The translations under genes and the position numbers were made by a program. Below the pieces are notes generated by a model. That model saw only the letters and a list, made by a program, of their open reading frames with translations. It was not told where the DNA came from and made no database searches. This document shows positions 29,418-42,923 of a DNA stretch of 64,000 nt, in pieces (positions within the stretch are counted from its first letter, which is position 1; every line of letters starts with the position of its first letter). Source of the DNA: Prosapia bicincta (taxonomy: Eukaryota > Arthropoda > Insecta > Hemiptera > Cercopidae); assembly GCA_036971475.1 (NCBI GenBank), contig JBAIZL010000002.1, forward strand, positions 45,389,229 to 45,453,228, written 5' to 3'.

Positions 29418-31991
29418 ATGGATAATATTAAATATCAAGAATTTAATACCTACCAAGGTAAACAACTGTACCGTAAATATATTAACCTCAAAATCAAACT
29501 CCAGAATTGCATCAACAAAATACAATTTAATAAAAAATGCCTAACTCTTAATATAACACCAAAATACGCAAAATTACACATAAAAAATAAACATAACACT
29601 ATTATCAATAAAGCAACAAAAATAGCAGAATCACACATTATTAAACAAAACATTAAAGCTGCCTACCATAAAAAAAGCCAAATCAATTTACAATTATACA
29701 CAACCAATTTGGAATTAATGAAAACTTTTGACACTCTCACACCTATTATTCACGAAAAAATACAACAAATTATAATAAAACATAAAACAAACACTATTAA
29801 CAGACAAAACAAAAAAATCGAAAATTTATCAAAACAACTTAACCTAAAAAATAGCCTAGCACCAATCCACACATCAAAACAACAACATAACCTAAAAAAT
29901 AGCCTAGAACCAACCCACACTTCTAACAATAATAAATTCATAAACTTAACTAAAACAGAATTTACTGAAAAAGAAAAAATAATAATAACAAATTCCTTCA
30001 AATATAACCTACCTAACTTCAACAAAAAACAAATAATAAAAAACCTAATAGTTGACACAGAATCTAACATCCACAAAATTACCCATCAAAATACTGAACA
30101 CATAAGAAATAACATTAATAATAAAATTAACCTAATAAAAACGGAAAAAACAAAAATAACAGAACAATATATTAATAAAAAAGAAATTATAAAACTCAGA
30201 GAAAAACTAGAAAACAACGATTACTTAATATTAAAATCAGATAAAACAAATACTCCAGTAATAATAGAAAATACCAAATATATCGATTCAATGACTAACT
30301 ACATAAAAGAAAATAAATACGAACAAATCCCAGACCCAACTAACAAATACCTTATTACAATAAAAAACTTAATAGTCACTCACCGTAACACCCTAAACTA
30401 TAACAATAAATTAAAATACCACACAAGATTATACCCATTTAAACCATGCGCGCCCGTATTATCAGGGATACCTAAAATCCATAAACCAAACACACCATTT
30501 AGACCACTAATAAATTTCACAACAGCACCATCTTACATAATCGCAAAAATTCTAGACAAAATCCTAAGATCTAAAATACACATCAACAACACATACAATA
30601 TAAAAAATGGATACGAATTAATTAATAAAATAAAAACGATAAAAACAAACAGCAACACAAAAATAATAAGTTATGACATAACTAACATGTACCCTAGTAT
30701 CCCAATAGAAGAAACCATAGAAATAATAAAAAACAAACTGATACACAATAACGAAAAAAGAAACATAATAGATAGTATCATTACGCTAACCAAACACATA
30801 TGTAACCAAAATTACTTCCAATTTAACAATAAATATTATAAACAAACAACAGGACTCCCCATGGGTTCACCCATCTCATCTGTCATGTCAGAAATATATT
30901 TACAACACTTTGAACAAATAATAATTAAACCTATAATAAACACACACAATATCTCACTATGGACAAGATATGTAGACGATATACTTGTAATATACCAACC
31001 TACCATTCACAACGAACACGTCATAATATTAAACAAACTAAATACATACAACGAAAACATACAATTCACCGTTGAAACAGAAACAAACAGAACAATCAAC
31101 TTCCTCGACATTACTTTAAATATAAATGATAATAAAATAGAAACTACAGTATACAGGAAACCTACTTCCAACAACACCACAATACACTACAAATCTAACC
31201 ACCCCTGGACACACAAAATTAACACTTACAGTAACATGATAAATAAAGCAATAAAATACACACAGGATAACAAACAAAAATTAAATGAAGAATTAGATAA
31301 CATTACAAAAATAGCAATAGAAAATGGATACAACAAACACATTATAAAAAATATATACAATAAATTCACAAAAAAACCTAACCTCAACACAACACTACAA
31401 CCGGAACACGAAAACAATAAAAATAAAAAAATCTACCTAAAATATAAATATACCAATAACAAAATAGAAAAAATAACAAATATATACAACAAAGAATACT
31501 ACATTCCAACTTACAAACCAAACAACAAAATAATAAAATATCTTAGTAACAAAAACCACATAACAAATTCAGAAAAACATAACCTATCAGGAATCTACAA
31601 AATCACATGCAACAACTGTAACGCTTTTTACATAGGAAAAACATCCAGAACATTTAAAATAAGATTTGAAGAACATTATAGAGCATTCAAAAATAAAAAT
31701 TCTAAAGTATCAAATGTTGCAGCACACCTAATTTCCCATAAACACGAAATTACAAATTACGAAAATAACCTAACCATACTGGAAATAAATAACAACCCAA
31801 TAGAACTAAACTCACTAGAAAAATACCACATTTATAAAAACATACACAACAACTTAATGAATTTACAAACAACATATACAGAAGACATACTATACAGAAA
31901 CCTCATACACACAGATCAAGAAATAGTGCGCGTAACTTCAACAAACACCGGCTTCACGGACGTAGCATCCACAGCAGAGAACAATCAGTGA
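29418..31991 (+). CDS. PLE reverse transcriptase-GIY-YIG endonuclease, copy R3
   Basis: Full 857-codon ORF with NYIKEN, FNNKYY, HNEHV and PNLNTT. It carries a silent marker, acccatcaa instead of acccaccaa (near 30084), shared only with R6 and R8. Unlike those two it still has the ATG, so it probably represents their ancestral state. Confidence 0.95.
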   Translation: MDNIKYQEFNTYQGKQLYRKYINLKIKLQNCINKIQFNKKCLTLNITPKYAKLHIKNKHNTIINKATKIAESHIIKQNIKAAYHKKSQINLQLYTTNLELMKTFDTLTPIIHEKIQQIIIKHKTNTINRQNKKIENLSKQLNLKNSLAPIHTSKQQHNLKNSLEPTHTSNNNKFINLTKTEFTEKEKIIITNSFKYNLPNFNKKQIIKNLIVDTESNIHKITHQNTEHIRNNINNKINLIKTEKTKITEQYINKKEIIKLREKLENNDYLILKSDKTNTPVIIENTKYIDSMTNYIKENKYEQIPDPTNKYLITIKNLIVTHRNTLNYNNKLKYHTRLYPFKPCAPVLSGIPKIHKPNTPFRPLINFTTAPSYIIAKILDKILRSKIHINNTYNIKNGYELINKIKTIKTNSNTKIISYDITNMYPSIPIEETIEIIKNKLIHNNEKRNIIDSIITLTKHICNQNYFQFNNKYYKQTTGLPMGSPISSVMSEIYLQHFEQIIIKPIINTHNISLWTRYVDDILVIYQPTIHNEHVIILNKLNTYNENIQFTVETETNRTINFLDITLNINDNKIETTVYRKPTSNNTTIHYKSNHPWTHKINTYSNMINKAIKYTQDNKQKLNEELDNITKIAIENGYNKHIIKNIYNKFTKKPNLNTTLQPEHENNKNKKIYLKYKYTNNKIEKITNIYNKEYYIPTYKPNNKIIKYLSNKNHITNSEKHNLSGIYKITCNNCNAFYIGKTSRTFKIRFEEHYRAFKNKNSKVSNVAAHLISHKHEITNYENNLTILEINNNPIELNSLEKYHIYKNIHNNLMNLQTTYTEDILYRNLIHTDQEIVRVTSTNTGFTDVASTAENNQ

Positions 31992-32118
31992 TTCGACAAT
32001 GGTCAAAGACCGAAAGGTGCCTCATCACTCAAGGTAAAATTATTGTACTTAATGGTGGATAAAATTACTCAAAAATAGTAATATATTAACTTCATAAAGT
32101 CAGTGCAACGGAAAAACA

Positions 32119-34692
32119 ATGGATAATATTAAATATCAAGAATTTAATACCTACCAAGGTAAACAACTGTACCGTAAATATATTAACCTCAAAATCAAAC
32201 TCCAGAATTGCATCAACAAAATACAATTTAATAAAAAATGCCTAACTCTTAATATAACACCAAAATACGCAAAATTACACATAAAAAATAAACATAACAC
32301 TATTATCAATAAAGCAACAAAAATAGCAGAATCACACATTATTAAACAAAACATTAAAGCTGCCTACCATAAAAAAAGCCAAATCAATTTACAATTATAC
32401 ACAACCAATTTGGAATTAATGAAAACTTTTGACACTCTCACACCTATTATTCACGAAAAAATACAACAAATTATAATAAAACATAAAACAAACACTATTA
32501 ACAGACAAAACAAAAAAATCGAAAATTTATCAAAACAACTTAACCTAAAAAATAGCCTAGCACCAATCCACACATCAAAACAACAACATAACCTAAAAAA
32601 TAGCCTAGAACCAACCCACACTTCTAACAATAATAAATTCATAAACTTAACTAAAACAGAATTTACTGAAAAAGAAAAAATAATAATAACAAATTCCTTC
32701 AAATATAACCTACCTAACTTCAACAAAAAACAAATAATAAAAAACCTAATAGTTGACACAGAATCTAACATCCACAAAATTACCCACCAAAATACTGAAC
32801 ACATAAGAAATAACATTAATAATAAAATTAACCTAATAAAAACGGAAAAAACAAAAATAACAGAACAATATATTAATAAAAAAGAAATTATAAAACTCAG
32901 AGAAAAACTAGAAAACAACGATTACTTAATATTAAAATCAGATAAAACAAATACTCCAGTAATAATAGAAAATACCAAATATATCGATTCAATGACTAAC
33001 TACACAAAAGAAAATAAATACGAACAAATCCCAGACCCAACTAACAAATACCTTATTACAATAAAAAACTTAATAGTCACTCACCGTAACACCCTAAACT
33101 ATAACAATAAATTAAAATACCACACAAGATTATACCCATTTAAACCATGCGCGCCCGTATTATCAGGGATACCTAAAATCCATAAACCAAACACACCATT
33201 TAGACCACTAATAAATTTCACAACAGCACCATCTTACATAATCGCAAAAATTCTAGACAAAATCCTAAGATCTAAAATACACATCAACAACACATACAAT
33301 ATAAAAAATGGATACGAATTAATTAATAAAATAAAAACGATAAAAACAAACAGCAACACAAAAATAATAAGTTATGACATAACTAACATGTACCCTAGTA
33401 TCCCAATAGAAGAAACCATAGAAATAATAAAAAACAAACTGATACACAATAACGAAAAAAGAAACATAATAGATAGTATCATTACGCTAACCAAACACAT
33501 ATGTAACCAAAATTACTTCCAATTTAACAGTAAATATTATAAACAAACAACAGGACTCCCCATGGGTTCACCCATCTCATCTGTCATGTCAGAAATATAT
33601 TTACAACACTTTGAACAAATAATAATTAAACCTATAATAAACACACACAATATCTCACTATGGACAAGATATGTAGACGATATACTTGTAATATACCAAC
33701 CTACCATTCACAACAAACACGTCATAATATTAAACAAACTAAATACATACAACGAAAACTTACAATTCACCGTTGAAACAGAAACAAACAGAACAATCAA
33801 CTTCCTCGACATTACTTTAAATATAAATGATAATAAAATAGAAACTACAGTATACAGGAAACCTACTTCCAACAACACCACAATACACTACAAATCTAAC
33901 CACCCCTGGACACACAAAATTAACACTTACAGTAACATGATAAATAAAGCAATAAAATACACACAGGATAACAAACAAAAATTAAATGAAGAATTAGATA
34001 ACATTACAAAAATAGCAATAGAAAATGGATACAACAAACACATTATAAAAAATATATACAATAAATTCACAAAAAAACCTAACCTCAACACAACACTACA
34101 ACCGGAACACGAAAACAATAAAAATAAAAAAATCTACCTAAAATATAAATATACCAATAACAAAATAGAAAAAATAACAAATATATACAACAAAGAATAC
34201 TACATTCCAACTTACAAACCAAACAACAAAATAATAAAATATCTTAGTAACAAAAACCACATAACAAATTCAGAAAAACATAACCTATCAGGAATCTACA
34301 AAATCACATGCAACAACTGTAACGCTTTTTACATAGGAAAAACATCCAGAACATTTAAAATAAGATTTGAAGAACATTATAGAGCATTCAAAAATAAAAA
34401 TTCTAAAGTATCAAATGTTGCAGCACACCTAATTTCCCATAAACACGAAATTACAAATTACGAAAATAACCTAACCATACTGGAAATAAATAACAACCCA
34501 ATAGAACTAAACTCACTAGAAAAATACCACATTTATAAAAACATACACAACAACTTAATGAATTTACAAACAACATATACAGAAGACATACTATACAGAA
34601 ACCTCATACACACAGATCAAGAAATAGTGCGCGTAACTTCAACAAACACCGGCTTCACGGACGTAGCATCCACAGCAGAGAACAATCAGTGA
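32119..34692 (+). CDS. PLE reverse transcriptase-GIY-YIG endonuclease, copy R4
   Basis: Full 857-codon ORF with NYTKEN, FNSKYY, HNKHV and PNLNTT, the same class as R1 three units earlier, but with the normal Ser in motif B. A private Ile to Leu change gives ENLQFT. Catalytic motifs are intact. Confidence 0.95.
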   Translation: MDNIKYQEFNTYQGKQLYRKYINLKIKLQNCINKIQFNKKCLTLNITPKYAKLHIKNKHNTIINKATKIAESHIIKQNIKAAYHKKSQINLQLYTTNLELMKTFDTLTPIIHEKIQQIIIKHKTNTINRQNKKIENLSKQLNLKNSLAPIHTSKQQHNLKNSLEPTHTSNNNKFINLTKTEFTEKEKIIITNSFKYNLPNFNKKQIIKNLIVDTESNIHKITHQNTEHIRNNINNKINLIKTEKTKITEQYINKKEIIKLREKLENNDYLILKSDKTNTPVIIENTKYIDSMTNYTKENKYEQIPDPTNKYLITIKNLIVTHRNTLNYNNKLKYHTRLYPFKPCAPVLSGIPKIHKPNTPFRPLINFTTAPSYIIAKILDKILRSKIHINNTYNIKNGYELINKIKTIKTNSNTKIISYDITNMYPSIPIEETIEIIKNKLIHNNEKRNIIDSIITLTKHICNQNYFQFNSKYYKQTTGLPMGSPISSVMSEIYLQHFEQIIIKPIINTHNISLWTRYVDDILVIYQPTIHNKHVIILNKLNTYNENLQFTVETETNRTINFLDITLNINDNKIETTVYRKPTSNNTTIHYKSNHPWTHKINTYSNMINKAIKYTQDNKQKLNEELDNITKIAIENGYNKHIIKNIYNKFTKKPNLNTTLQPEHENNKNKKIYLKYKYTNNKIEKITNIYNKEYYIPTYKPNNKIIKYLSNKNHITNSEKHNLSGIYKITCNNCNAFYIGKTSRTFKIRFEEHYRAFKNKNSKVSNVAAHLISHKHEITNYENNLTILEINNNPIELNSLEKYHIYKNIHNNLMNLQTTYTEDILYRNLIHTDQEIVRVTSTNTGFTDVASTAENNQ

Positions 34693-34819
34693 TTCGACAA
34701 TGGTCAAAGACCGAAAGGTGCCTCATCACTCAAGGTAAAATTATTGTACTTAATGGTGGATAAAATTACTCAAAAATAGTAATATATTAACTTCATAAAG
34801 TCAGTGCAACGGAAAAACA

Positions 34820-37394
34820 ATGGATAATATTAAATATCAAGAATTTAATACCTACCAAGGTAAACAACTGTACCGTAAATATATTAACCTCAAAATCAAA
34901 CTCCAGAATTGCATCAACAAAATACAATTTAATAAAAAATGCCTAACTCTTAATATAACACCAAAATACGCAAAATTACACATAAAAAATAAACATAACA
35001 CTATTATCAATAAAGCAACAAAAATAGCAGAATCACACATTATTAAACAAAACATTAAAGCTGCCTACCATAAAAAAAGCCAAATCAATTTACAATTATA
35101 CACAACCAATTTGGAATTAATGAAAACTTTTGACACTCTCACACCTATTATTCACGAAAAAATACAACAAATTATAATAAAACATAAAACAAACACTATT
35201 AACAGACAAAACAAAAAAAATCGAAAATTTATCAAAACAACTTAACCTAAAAAATAGCCTAGCACCAATCCACACATCAAAACAACAACATAACCTAAAA
35301 AATAGCCTAGAACCAACCCACACTTCTAACAATAATAAATTCATAAACTTAACTAAAACAGAATTTACTGAAAAAGAAAAAATAATAATAACAAATTCCT
35401 TCAAATATAACCTACCTAACTTCAACAAAAAACAAATAATAAAAAACCTAATAGTTGACACAGAATCTAACATCCACAAAATTACCCACCAAAATACTGA
35501 ACACATAAGAAATAACATTAATAATAAAATTAACCTAATAAAAACGGAAAAAACAAAAATAACAGAACAATATATTAATAAAAAAGAAATTATAAAACTC
35601 AGAGAAAAAATAGAAAACAACGATTACTTAATATTAAAATCAGATAAAACAAATACTCCAGTAATAATAGAAAATACCAAATATATCGATTCAATGACTA
35701 ACTACATAAAAGAAAATAAATACGAACAAATCCCAGACCCAACTAACAAATACCTTATTACAATAAAAAACTTGATAGTCACTCACCGTAACACCCTAAA
35801 CTATAACAATAAATTAAAATACCACACAAGATTATACCCATTTAAACCATGCGCGCCCGTATTATCAGGGATACCTAAAATCCATAAACCAAACACACCA
35901 TTTAGACCACTAATAAATTTCACAACAGCACCATCTTACATAATCGCAAAAATTCTAGACAAAATCCTAAGATCTAAAATACACATCAACAACACATACA
36001 ATATAAAAAATGGATACGAATTAATTAATAAAATAAAAACGATAAAAACAAACAGCAACACAAAAATAATAAGTTATGACATAACTAACATGTACCCTAG
36101 TATCCCAATAGAAGAAACCATAGAAATAATAAAAAACAAACTGATACACAATAACGAAAAAAGAAACATAATAGATAGTATCATTACGCTAACCAAACAC
36201 ATATGTAACCAAAATTACTTCCAATTTAACAATAAATATTATAAACAAACAACAGGACTCCCCATGGGTTCACCCATCTCATCTGTCATGTCAGAAATAT
36301 ATTTACAACACTTTGAACAAATAATAATTAAACCTATAATAAACACACACAATATCTCACTATGGACAAGATATGTAGACGATATACTTGTAATATACCA
36401 ACCTACCATTCACAACGAACACGTCATAATATTAAACAAACTAAATACATACAACGAAAACATACAATTCACCGTTGAAACAGAAACAAACAGAACAATC
36501 AACTTCCTCGACATTACTTTAAATATAAATGATAATAAAATAGAAACTACAGTATACAGGAAACCTACTTCCAACAACACCACAATACACTACAAATCTA
36601 ACCACCCCTGGACACACAAAATTAACACTTACAGTAACATGATAAATAAAGCAATAAAATACACACAGGATAACAAACAAAAATTAAATGAAGAATTAGA
36701 TAACATTACAAAAATAGCAATAGAAAATGGATACAACAAACACATTATAAAAAATATATACAATAAATTCACAAAAAAACCTAACCTCAACACAACACTA
36801 CAACCGGAACACGAAAACAATAAAAATAAAAAAATCTACCTAAAATATAAATATACCAATAACAAAATAGAAAAAATAACAAATATATACAACAAAGAAT
36901 ACTACATTCCAACTTACAAACCAAACAACAAAATAATAAAATATCTTAGTAACAAAAACCACATAACAAATTCAGAAAAACATAACCTATCAGGAATCTA
37001 CAAAATCACATGCAACAACTGTAACGCTTTTTACATAGGAAAAACATCCAGAACATTTAAAATAAGATTTGAAGAACATTATAGAGCATTCAAAAATAAA
37101 AATTCTAAAGTATCAAATGTTGCAGCACACCTAATTTCCCATAAACACGAAATTACAAATTACGAAAATAACCTAACCATACTGGAAATAAATAACAACC
37201 CAATAGAACTAAACTCACTAGAAAAATACCACATTTATAAAAACATACACAACAACTTAATGAATTTACAAACAACATATACAGAAGACATACTATACAG
37301 AAACCTCATACACACAGATCAAGAAATAGTGCGCGTAACTTCAACAAACACCGGCTTCACGGACGTAGCATCCACAGCAGAGAACAATCAGTGA
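34820..37394 (+). pseudogene. PLE copy R5 with a +1 frameshift in an A run
   Basis: 2575 bp instead of 2574. The A run at 35213-35220 has eight A where other copies have seven, so the frame ends after 141 codons. The remaining codons are otherwise intact to the normal stop at 37394, including all RT and GIY-YIG motifs (an ORF of about 566 codons starts at the internal ATG at 35694). It also has Leu to Ile in REKIENN and a silent A to G near 35772. The frameshift could be real or a homopolymer error in the assembly. Confidence 0.9.
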
Positions 37395-37521
37395 TTCGAC
37401 AATGGTCAAAGACCGAAAGGTGCCTCATCACTCAAGGTAAAATTATTGTACTTAATGGTGGATAAAATTACTCAAAAATAGTAATATATTAACTTCATAA
37501 AGTCAGTGCAACGGAAAAACA

Positions 37522-40095
37522 ATAGATAATATTAAATATCAAGAATTTAATACCTACCAAGGTAAACAACTGTACCGTAAATATATTAACCTCAAAATCA
37601 AACTCCAGAATTGCATCAACAAAATACAATTTAATAAAAAATGCCTAACTCTTAATATAACACCAAAATACGCAAAATTACACATAAAAAATAAACATAA
37701 CACTATTATCAATAAAGCAACAAAAATAGCAGAATCACACATTATTAAACAAAACATTAAAGCTGCCTACCATAAAAAAAGCCAAATCAATTTACAATTA
37801 TACACAACCAATTTGGAATTAATGAAAACTTTTGACACTCTCACACCTATTATTCACGAAAAAATACAACAAATTATAATAAAACATAAAACAAACACTA
37901 TTAACAGACAAAACAAAAAAATCGAAAATTTATCAAAACAACTTAACCTAAAAAATAGCCTAGCACCAATCCACACATCAAAACAACAACATAACCTAAA
38001 AAATAGCCTAGAACCAACCCACACTTCTAACAATAATAAATTCATAAACTTAACTAAAACAGAATTTACTGAAAAAGAAAAAATAATAATAACAAATTCC
38101 TTCAAATATAACCTACCTAACTTCAACAAAAAACAAATAATAAAAAACCTAATAGTTGACACAGAATCTAACATCCACAAAATTACCCATCAAAATACTG
38201 AACACATAAGAAATAACATTAATAATAAAATTAACCTAATAAAAACGGAAAAAACAAAAATAACAGAACAATATATTAATAAAAAAGAAATTATAAAACT
38301 CAGAGAAAAACTAGAAAACAACGATTACTTAATATTAAAATCAGATAAAACAAATACTCCAGTAATAATAGAAAATACCAAATATATCGATTCAATGACT
38401 AACTACATAAAAGAAAATAAATACGAACAAATCCCAGACCCAACTAACAAATACCTTATTACAATAAAAAACTTAATAGTCACTCACCGTAACACCCTAA
38501 ACTATAACAATAAATTAAAATACCACACAAGATTATACCCATTTAAACCATGCGCGCCCGTATTATCAGGGATACCTAAAATCCATAAACCAAACACACC
38601 ATTTAGACCACTAATAAATTTCACAACAGCACCATCTTACATAATCGCAAAAATTCTAGACAAAATCCTAAGATCTAAAATACACATCAACAACACATAC
38701 AATATAAAAAATGGATACGAATTAATTAATAAAATAAAAACGATAAAAACAAACAGCAACACAAAAATAATAAGTTATGACATAACTAACATGTACCCTA
38801 GTATCCCAATAGAAGAAACCATAGAAATAATAAAAAACAAACTGATACACAATAACGAAAAAAGAAACATAATAGATAGTATCATTACGCTAACCAAACA
38901 CATATGTAACCAAAATTACTTCCAATTTAACAATAAATATTATAAACAAACAACAGGACTCCCCATGGGTTCACCCATCTCATCTGTCATGTCAGAAATA
39001 TATTTACAACACTTTGAACAAATAATAATTAAACCTATAATAAACACACACAATATCTCACTATGGACAAGATATGTAGACGATATACTTGTAATATACC
39101 AACCTACCATTCACAACGAACACGTCATAATATTAAACAAACTAAATACATACAACGAAAACATACAATTCACCGTTGAAACAGAAACAAACAGAACAAT
39201 CAACTTCCTCGACATTACTTTAAATATAAATGATAATAAAATAGAAACTACAGTATACAGGAAACCTACTTCCAACAACACCACAATACACTACAAATCT
39301 AACCACCCCTGGACACACAAAATTAACACTTACAGTAACATGATAAATAAAGCAATAAAATACACACAGGATAACAAACAAAAATTAAATGAAGAATTAG
39401 ATAACATTACAAAAATAGCAATAGAAAATGGATACAACAAACACATTATAAAAAATATATACAATAAATTCACAAAAAAACCTAACCTCAACACAACACT
39501 ACAACCGGAACACGAAAACAATAAAAATAAAAAAATCTACCTAAAATATAAATATACCAATAACAAAATAGAAAAAATAACAAATATATACAACAAAGAA
39601 TACTACATTCCAACTTACAAACCAAACAACAAAATAATAAAATATCTTAGTAACAAAAACCACATAACAAATTCAGAAAAACATAACCTATCAGGAATCT
39701 ACAAAATCACATGCAACAACTGTAACGCTTTTTACATAGGAAAAACATCCAGAACATTTAAAATAAGATTTGAAGAACATTATAGAGCATTCAAAAATAA
39801 AAATTCTAAAGTATCAAATGTTGCAGCACACCTAATTTCCCATAAACACGAAATTACAAATTACGAAAATAACCTAACCATACTGGAAATAAATAACAAC
39901 CCAATAGAACTAAACTCACTAGAAAAATACCACATTTATAAAAACATACACAACAACTTAATGAATTTACAAACAACATATACAGAAGACATACTATACA
40001 GAAACCTCATACACACAGATCAAGAAATAGTGCGCGTAACTTCAACAAACACCGGCTTCACGGACGTAGCATCCACAGCAGAGAACAATCAGTGA
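37522..40095 (+). pseudogene. PLE copy R6 with lost start codon (ATG to ATA)
   Basis: Unit-length with an uninterrupted frame, but the initiator is ATA (aacaatagataat at 37518-37530). The next in-frame ATG is codon 101 at 37822, which would give a 757-residue protein that keeps every RT and GIY-YIG motif and loses only the basic N-terminus. It shares the silent acccatcaa marker with R3 and R8, and the lost start with R8. Confidence 0.9.
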
Positions 40096-40222
40096 TTCGA
40101 CAATGGTCAAAGACCGAAAGGTGCCTCATCACTCAAGGTAAAATTATTGTACTTAATGGTGGATAAAATTACTCAAAAATAGTAATATATTAACTTCATA
40201 AAGTCAGTGCAACGGAAAAACA

Positions 40223-42796
40223 ATGGATAATATTAAATATCAAGAATTTAATACCTACCAAGGTAAACAACTGTACCGTAAATATATTAACCTCAAAATC
40301 AAACTCCAGAATTGCATCAACAAAATACAATTTAATAAAAAATGCCTAACTCTTAATATAACACCAAAATACGCAAAATTACACATAAAAAATAAACATA
40401 ACACTATTATCAATAAAGCAACAAAAATAGCAGAATCACACATTATTAAACAAAACATTAAAGCTGCCTACCATAAAAAAAGCCAAATCAATTTACAATT
40501 ATACACAACCAATTTGGAATTAATGAAAACTTTTGACACTCTCACACCTATTATTCACGAAAAAATACAACAAATTATAATAAAACATAAAACAAACACT
40601 ATTAACAGACAAAACAAAAAAATCGAAAATTTATCAAAACAACTTAACCTAAAAAATAGCCTAGCACCAATCCACACATCAAAACAACAACATAACCTAA
40701 AAAATAGCCTAGAACCAACCCACACTTCTAACAATAATAAATTCATAAACTTAACTAAAACAGAATTTACTGAAAAAGAAAAAATAATAATAACAAATTC
40801 CTTCAAATATAACCTACCTAACTTCAACAAAAAACAAATAATAAAAAACCTAATAGTTGACACAGAATCTAACATCCACAAAATTACCCACCAAAATACT
40901 GAACACATAAGAAATAACATTAATAATAAAATTAACCTAATAAAAACGGAAAAAACAAAAATAACAGAACAATATATTAATAAAAAAGAAATTATAAAAC
41001 TCAGAGAAAAACTAGAAAACAACGATTACTTAATATTAAAATCAGATAAAACAAATACTCCAGTAATAATAGAAAATACCAAATATATCGATTCAATGAC
41101 TAACTACACAAAAGAAAATAAATACGAACAAATCCCAGACCCAACTAACAAATACCTTATTACAATAAAAAACTTAATAGTCACTCACCGTAACACCCTA
41201 AACTATAACAATAAATTAAAATACCACACAAGATTATACCCATTTAAACCATGCGCGCCCGTATTATCAGGGATACCTAAAATCCATAAACCAAACACAC
41301 CATTTAGACCACTAATAAATTTCACAACAGCACCATCTTACATAATCGCAAAAATTCTAGACAAAATCCTAAGATCTAAAATACACATCAACAACACATA
41401 CAATATAAAAAATGGATACGAATTAATTAATAAAATAAAAACGATAAAAACAAACAGCAACACAAAAATAATAAGTTATGACATAACTAACATGTACCCT
41501 AGTATCCCAATAGAAGAAACCATAGAAATAATAAAAAACAAACTGATACACAATAACGAAAAAAGAAACATAATAGATAGTATCATTACGCTAACCAAAC
41601 ACATATGTAACCAAAATTACTTCCAATTTAACAGTAAATATTATAAACAAACAACAGGACTCCCCATGGGTTCACCCATCTCATCTGTCATGTCAGAAAT
41701 ATATTTACAACACTTTGAACAAATAATAATTAAACCTATAATAAACACACACAATATCTCACTATGGACAAGATATGTAGACGATATACTTGTAATATAC
41801 CAACCTACCATTCACAACGAACACGTCATAATATTAAACAAACTAAATACATACAACGAAAACATACAATTCACCGTTGAAACAGAAACAAACAGAACAA
41901 TCAACTTCCTCGACATTACTTTAAATATAAATGATAATAAAATAGAAACTACAGTATACAGGAAACCTACTTCCAACAACACCACAATACACTACAAATC
42001 TAACCACCCCTGGACACACAAAATTAACACTTACAGTAACATGATAAATAAAGCAATAAAATACACACAGGATAACAAACAAAAATTAAATGAAGAATTA
42101 GATAACATTACAAAAATAGCAATAGAAAATGGATACAACAAACACATTATAAAAAATATATACAATAAATTCACAAAAAAACCTAACCTCAACACAACAC
42201 TACAACCGGAACACGAAAACAATAAAAATAAAAAAATCTACCTAAAATATAAATATACCAATAACAAAATAGAAAAAATAACAAATATATACAACAAAGA
42301 ATACTACATTCCAACTTACAAACCAAACAACAAAATAATAAAATATCTTAGTAACAAAAACCACATAACAAATTCAGAAAAACATAACCTATCAGGAATC
42401 TACAAAATCACATGCAACAACTGTAACGCTTTTTACATAGGAAAAACATCCAGAACATTTAAAATAAGATTTGAAGAACATTATAGAGCATTCAAAAATA
42501 AAAATTCTAAAGTATCAAATGTTGCAGCACACCTAATTTCCCATAAACACGAAATTACAAATTACGAAAATAACCTAACCATACTGGAAATAAATAACAA
42601 CCCAATAGAACTAAACTCACTAGAAAAATACCACATTTATAAAAACATACACAACAACTTAATGAATTTACAAACAACATATACAGAAGACATACTATAC
42701 AGAAACCTCATACACACAGATCAAGAAATAGTGCGCGTAACTTCAACAAACACCGGCTTCACGGACGTAGCATCCACAGCAGAGAACAATCAGTGA
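40223..42796 (+). CDS. PLE reverse transcriptase-GIY-YIG endonuclease, copy R7
   Basis: Full 857-codon ORF with NYTKEN, FNSKYY, HNEHV and PNLNTT. It is the third member, after R1 and R4, of the Thr/Ser class, but with Glu rather than Lys after motif C. Catalytic motifs are intact. Confidence 0.95.
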   Translation: MDNIKYQEFNTYQGKQLYRKYINLKIKLQNCINKIQFNKKCLTLNITPKYAKLHIKNKHNTIINKATKIAESHIIKQNIKAAYHKKSQINLQLYTTNLELMKTFDTLTPIIHEKIQQIIIKHKTNTINRQNKKIENLSKQLNLKNSLAPIHTSKQQHNLKNSLEPTHTSNNNKFINLTKTEFTEKEKIIITNSFKYNLPNFNKKQIIKNLIVDTESNIHKITHQNTEHIRNNINNKINLIKTEKTKITEQYINKKEIIKLREKLENNDYLILKSDKTNTPVIIENTKYIDSMTNYTKENKYEQIPDPTNKYLITIKNLIVTHRNTLNYNNKLKYHTRLYPFKPCAPVLSGIPKIHKPNTPFRPLINFTTAPSYIIAKILDKILRSKIHINNTYNIKNGYELINKIKTIKTNSNTKIISYDITNMYPSIPIEETIEIIKNKLIHNNEKRNIIDSIITLTKHICNQNYFQFNSKYYKQTTGLPMGSPISSVMSEIYLQHFEQIIIKPIINTHNISLWTRYVDDILVIYQPTIHNEHVIILNKLNTYNENIQFTVETETNRTINFLDITLNINDNKIETTVYRKPTSNNTTIHYKSNHPWTHKINTYSNMINKAIKYTQDNKQKLNEELDNITKIAIENGYNKHIIKNIYNKFTKKPNLNTTLQPEHENNKNKKIYLKYKYTNNKIEKITNIYNKEYYIPTYKPNNKIIKYLSNKNHITNSEKHNLSGIYKITCNNCNAFYIGKTSRTFKIRFEEHYRAFKNKNSKVSNVAAHLISHKHEITNYENNLTILEINNNPIELNSLEKYHIYKNIHNNLMNLQTTYTEDILYRNLIHTDQEIVRVTSTNTGFTDVASTAENNQ

Positions 42797-42923
42797 TTCG
42801 ACAATGGTCAAAGACCGAAAGGTGCCTCATCACTCAAGGTAAAATTATTGTACTTAATGGTGGATAAAATTACTCAAAAATAGTAATATATTAACTTCAT
42901 AAAGTCAGTGCAACGGAAAAACA

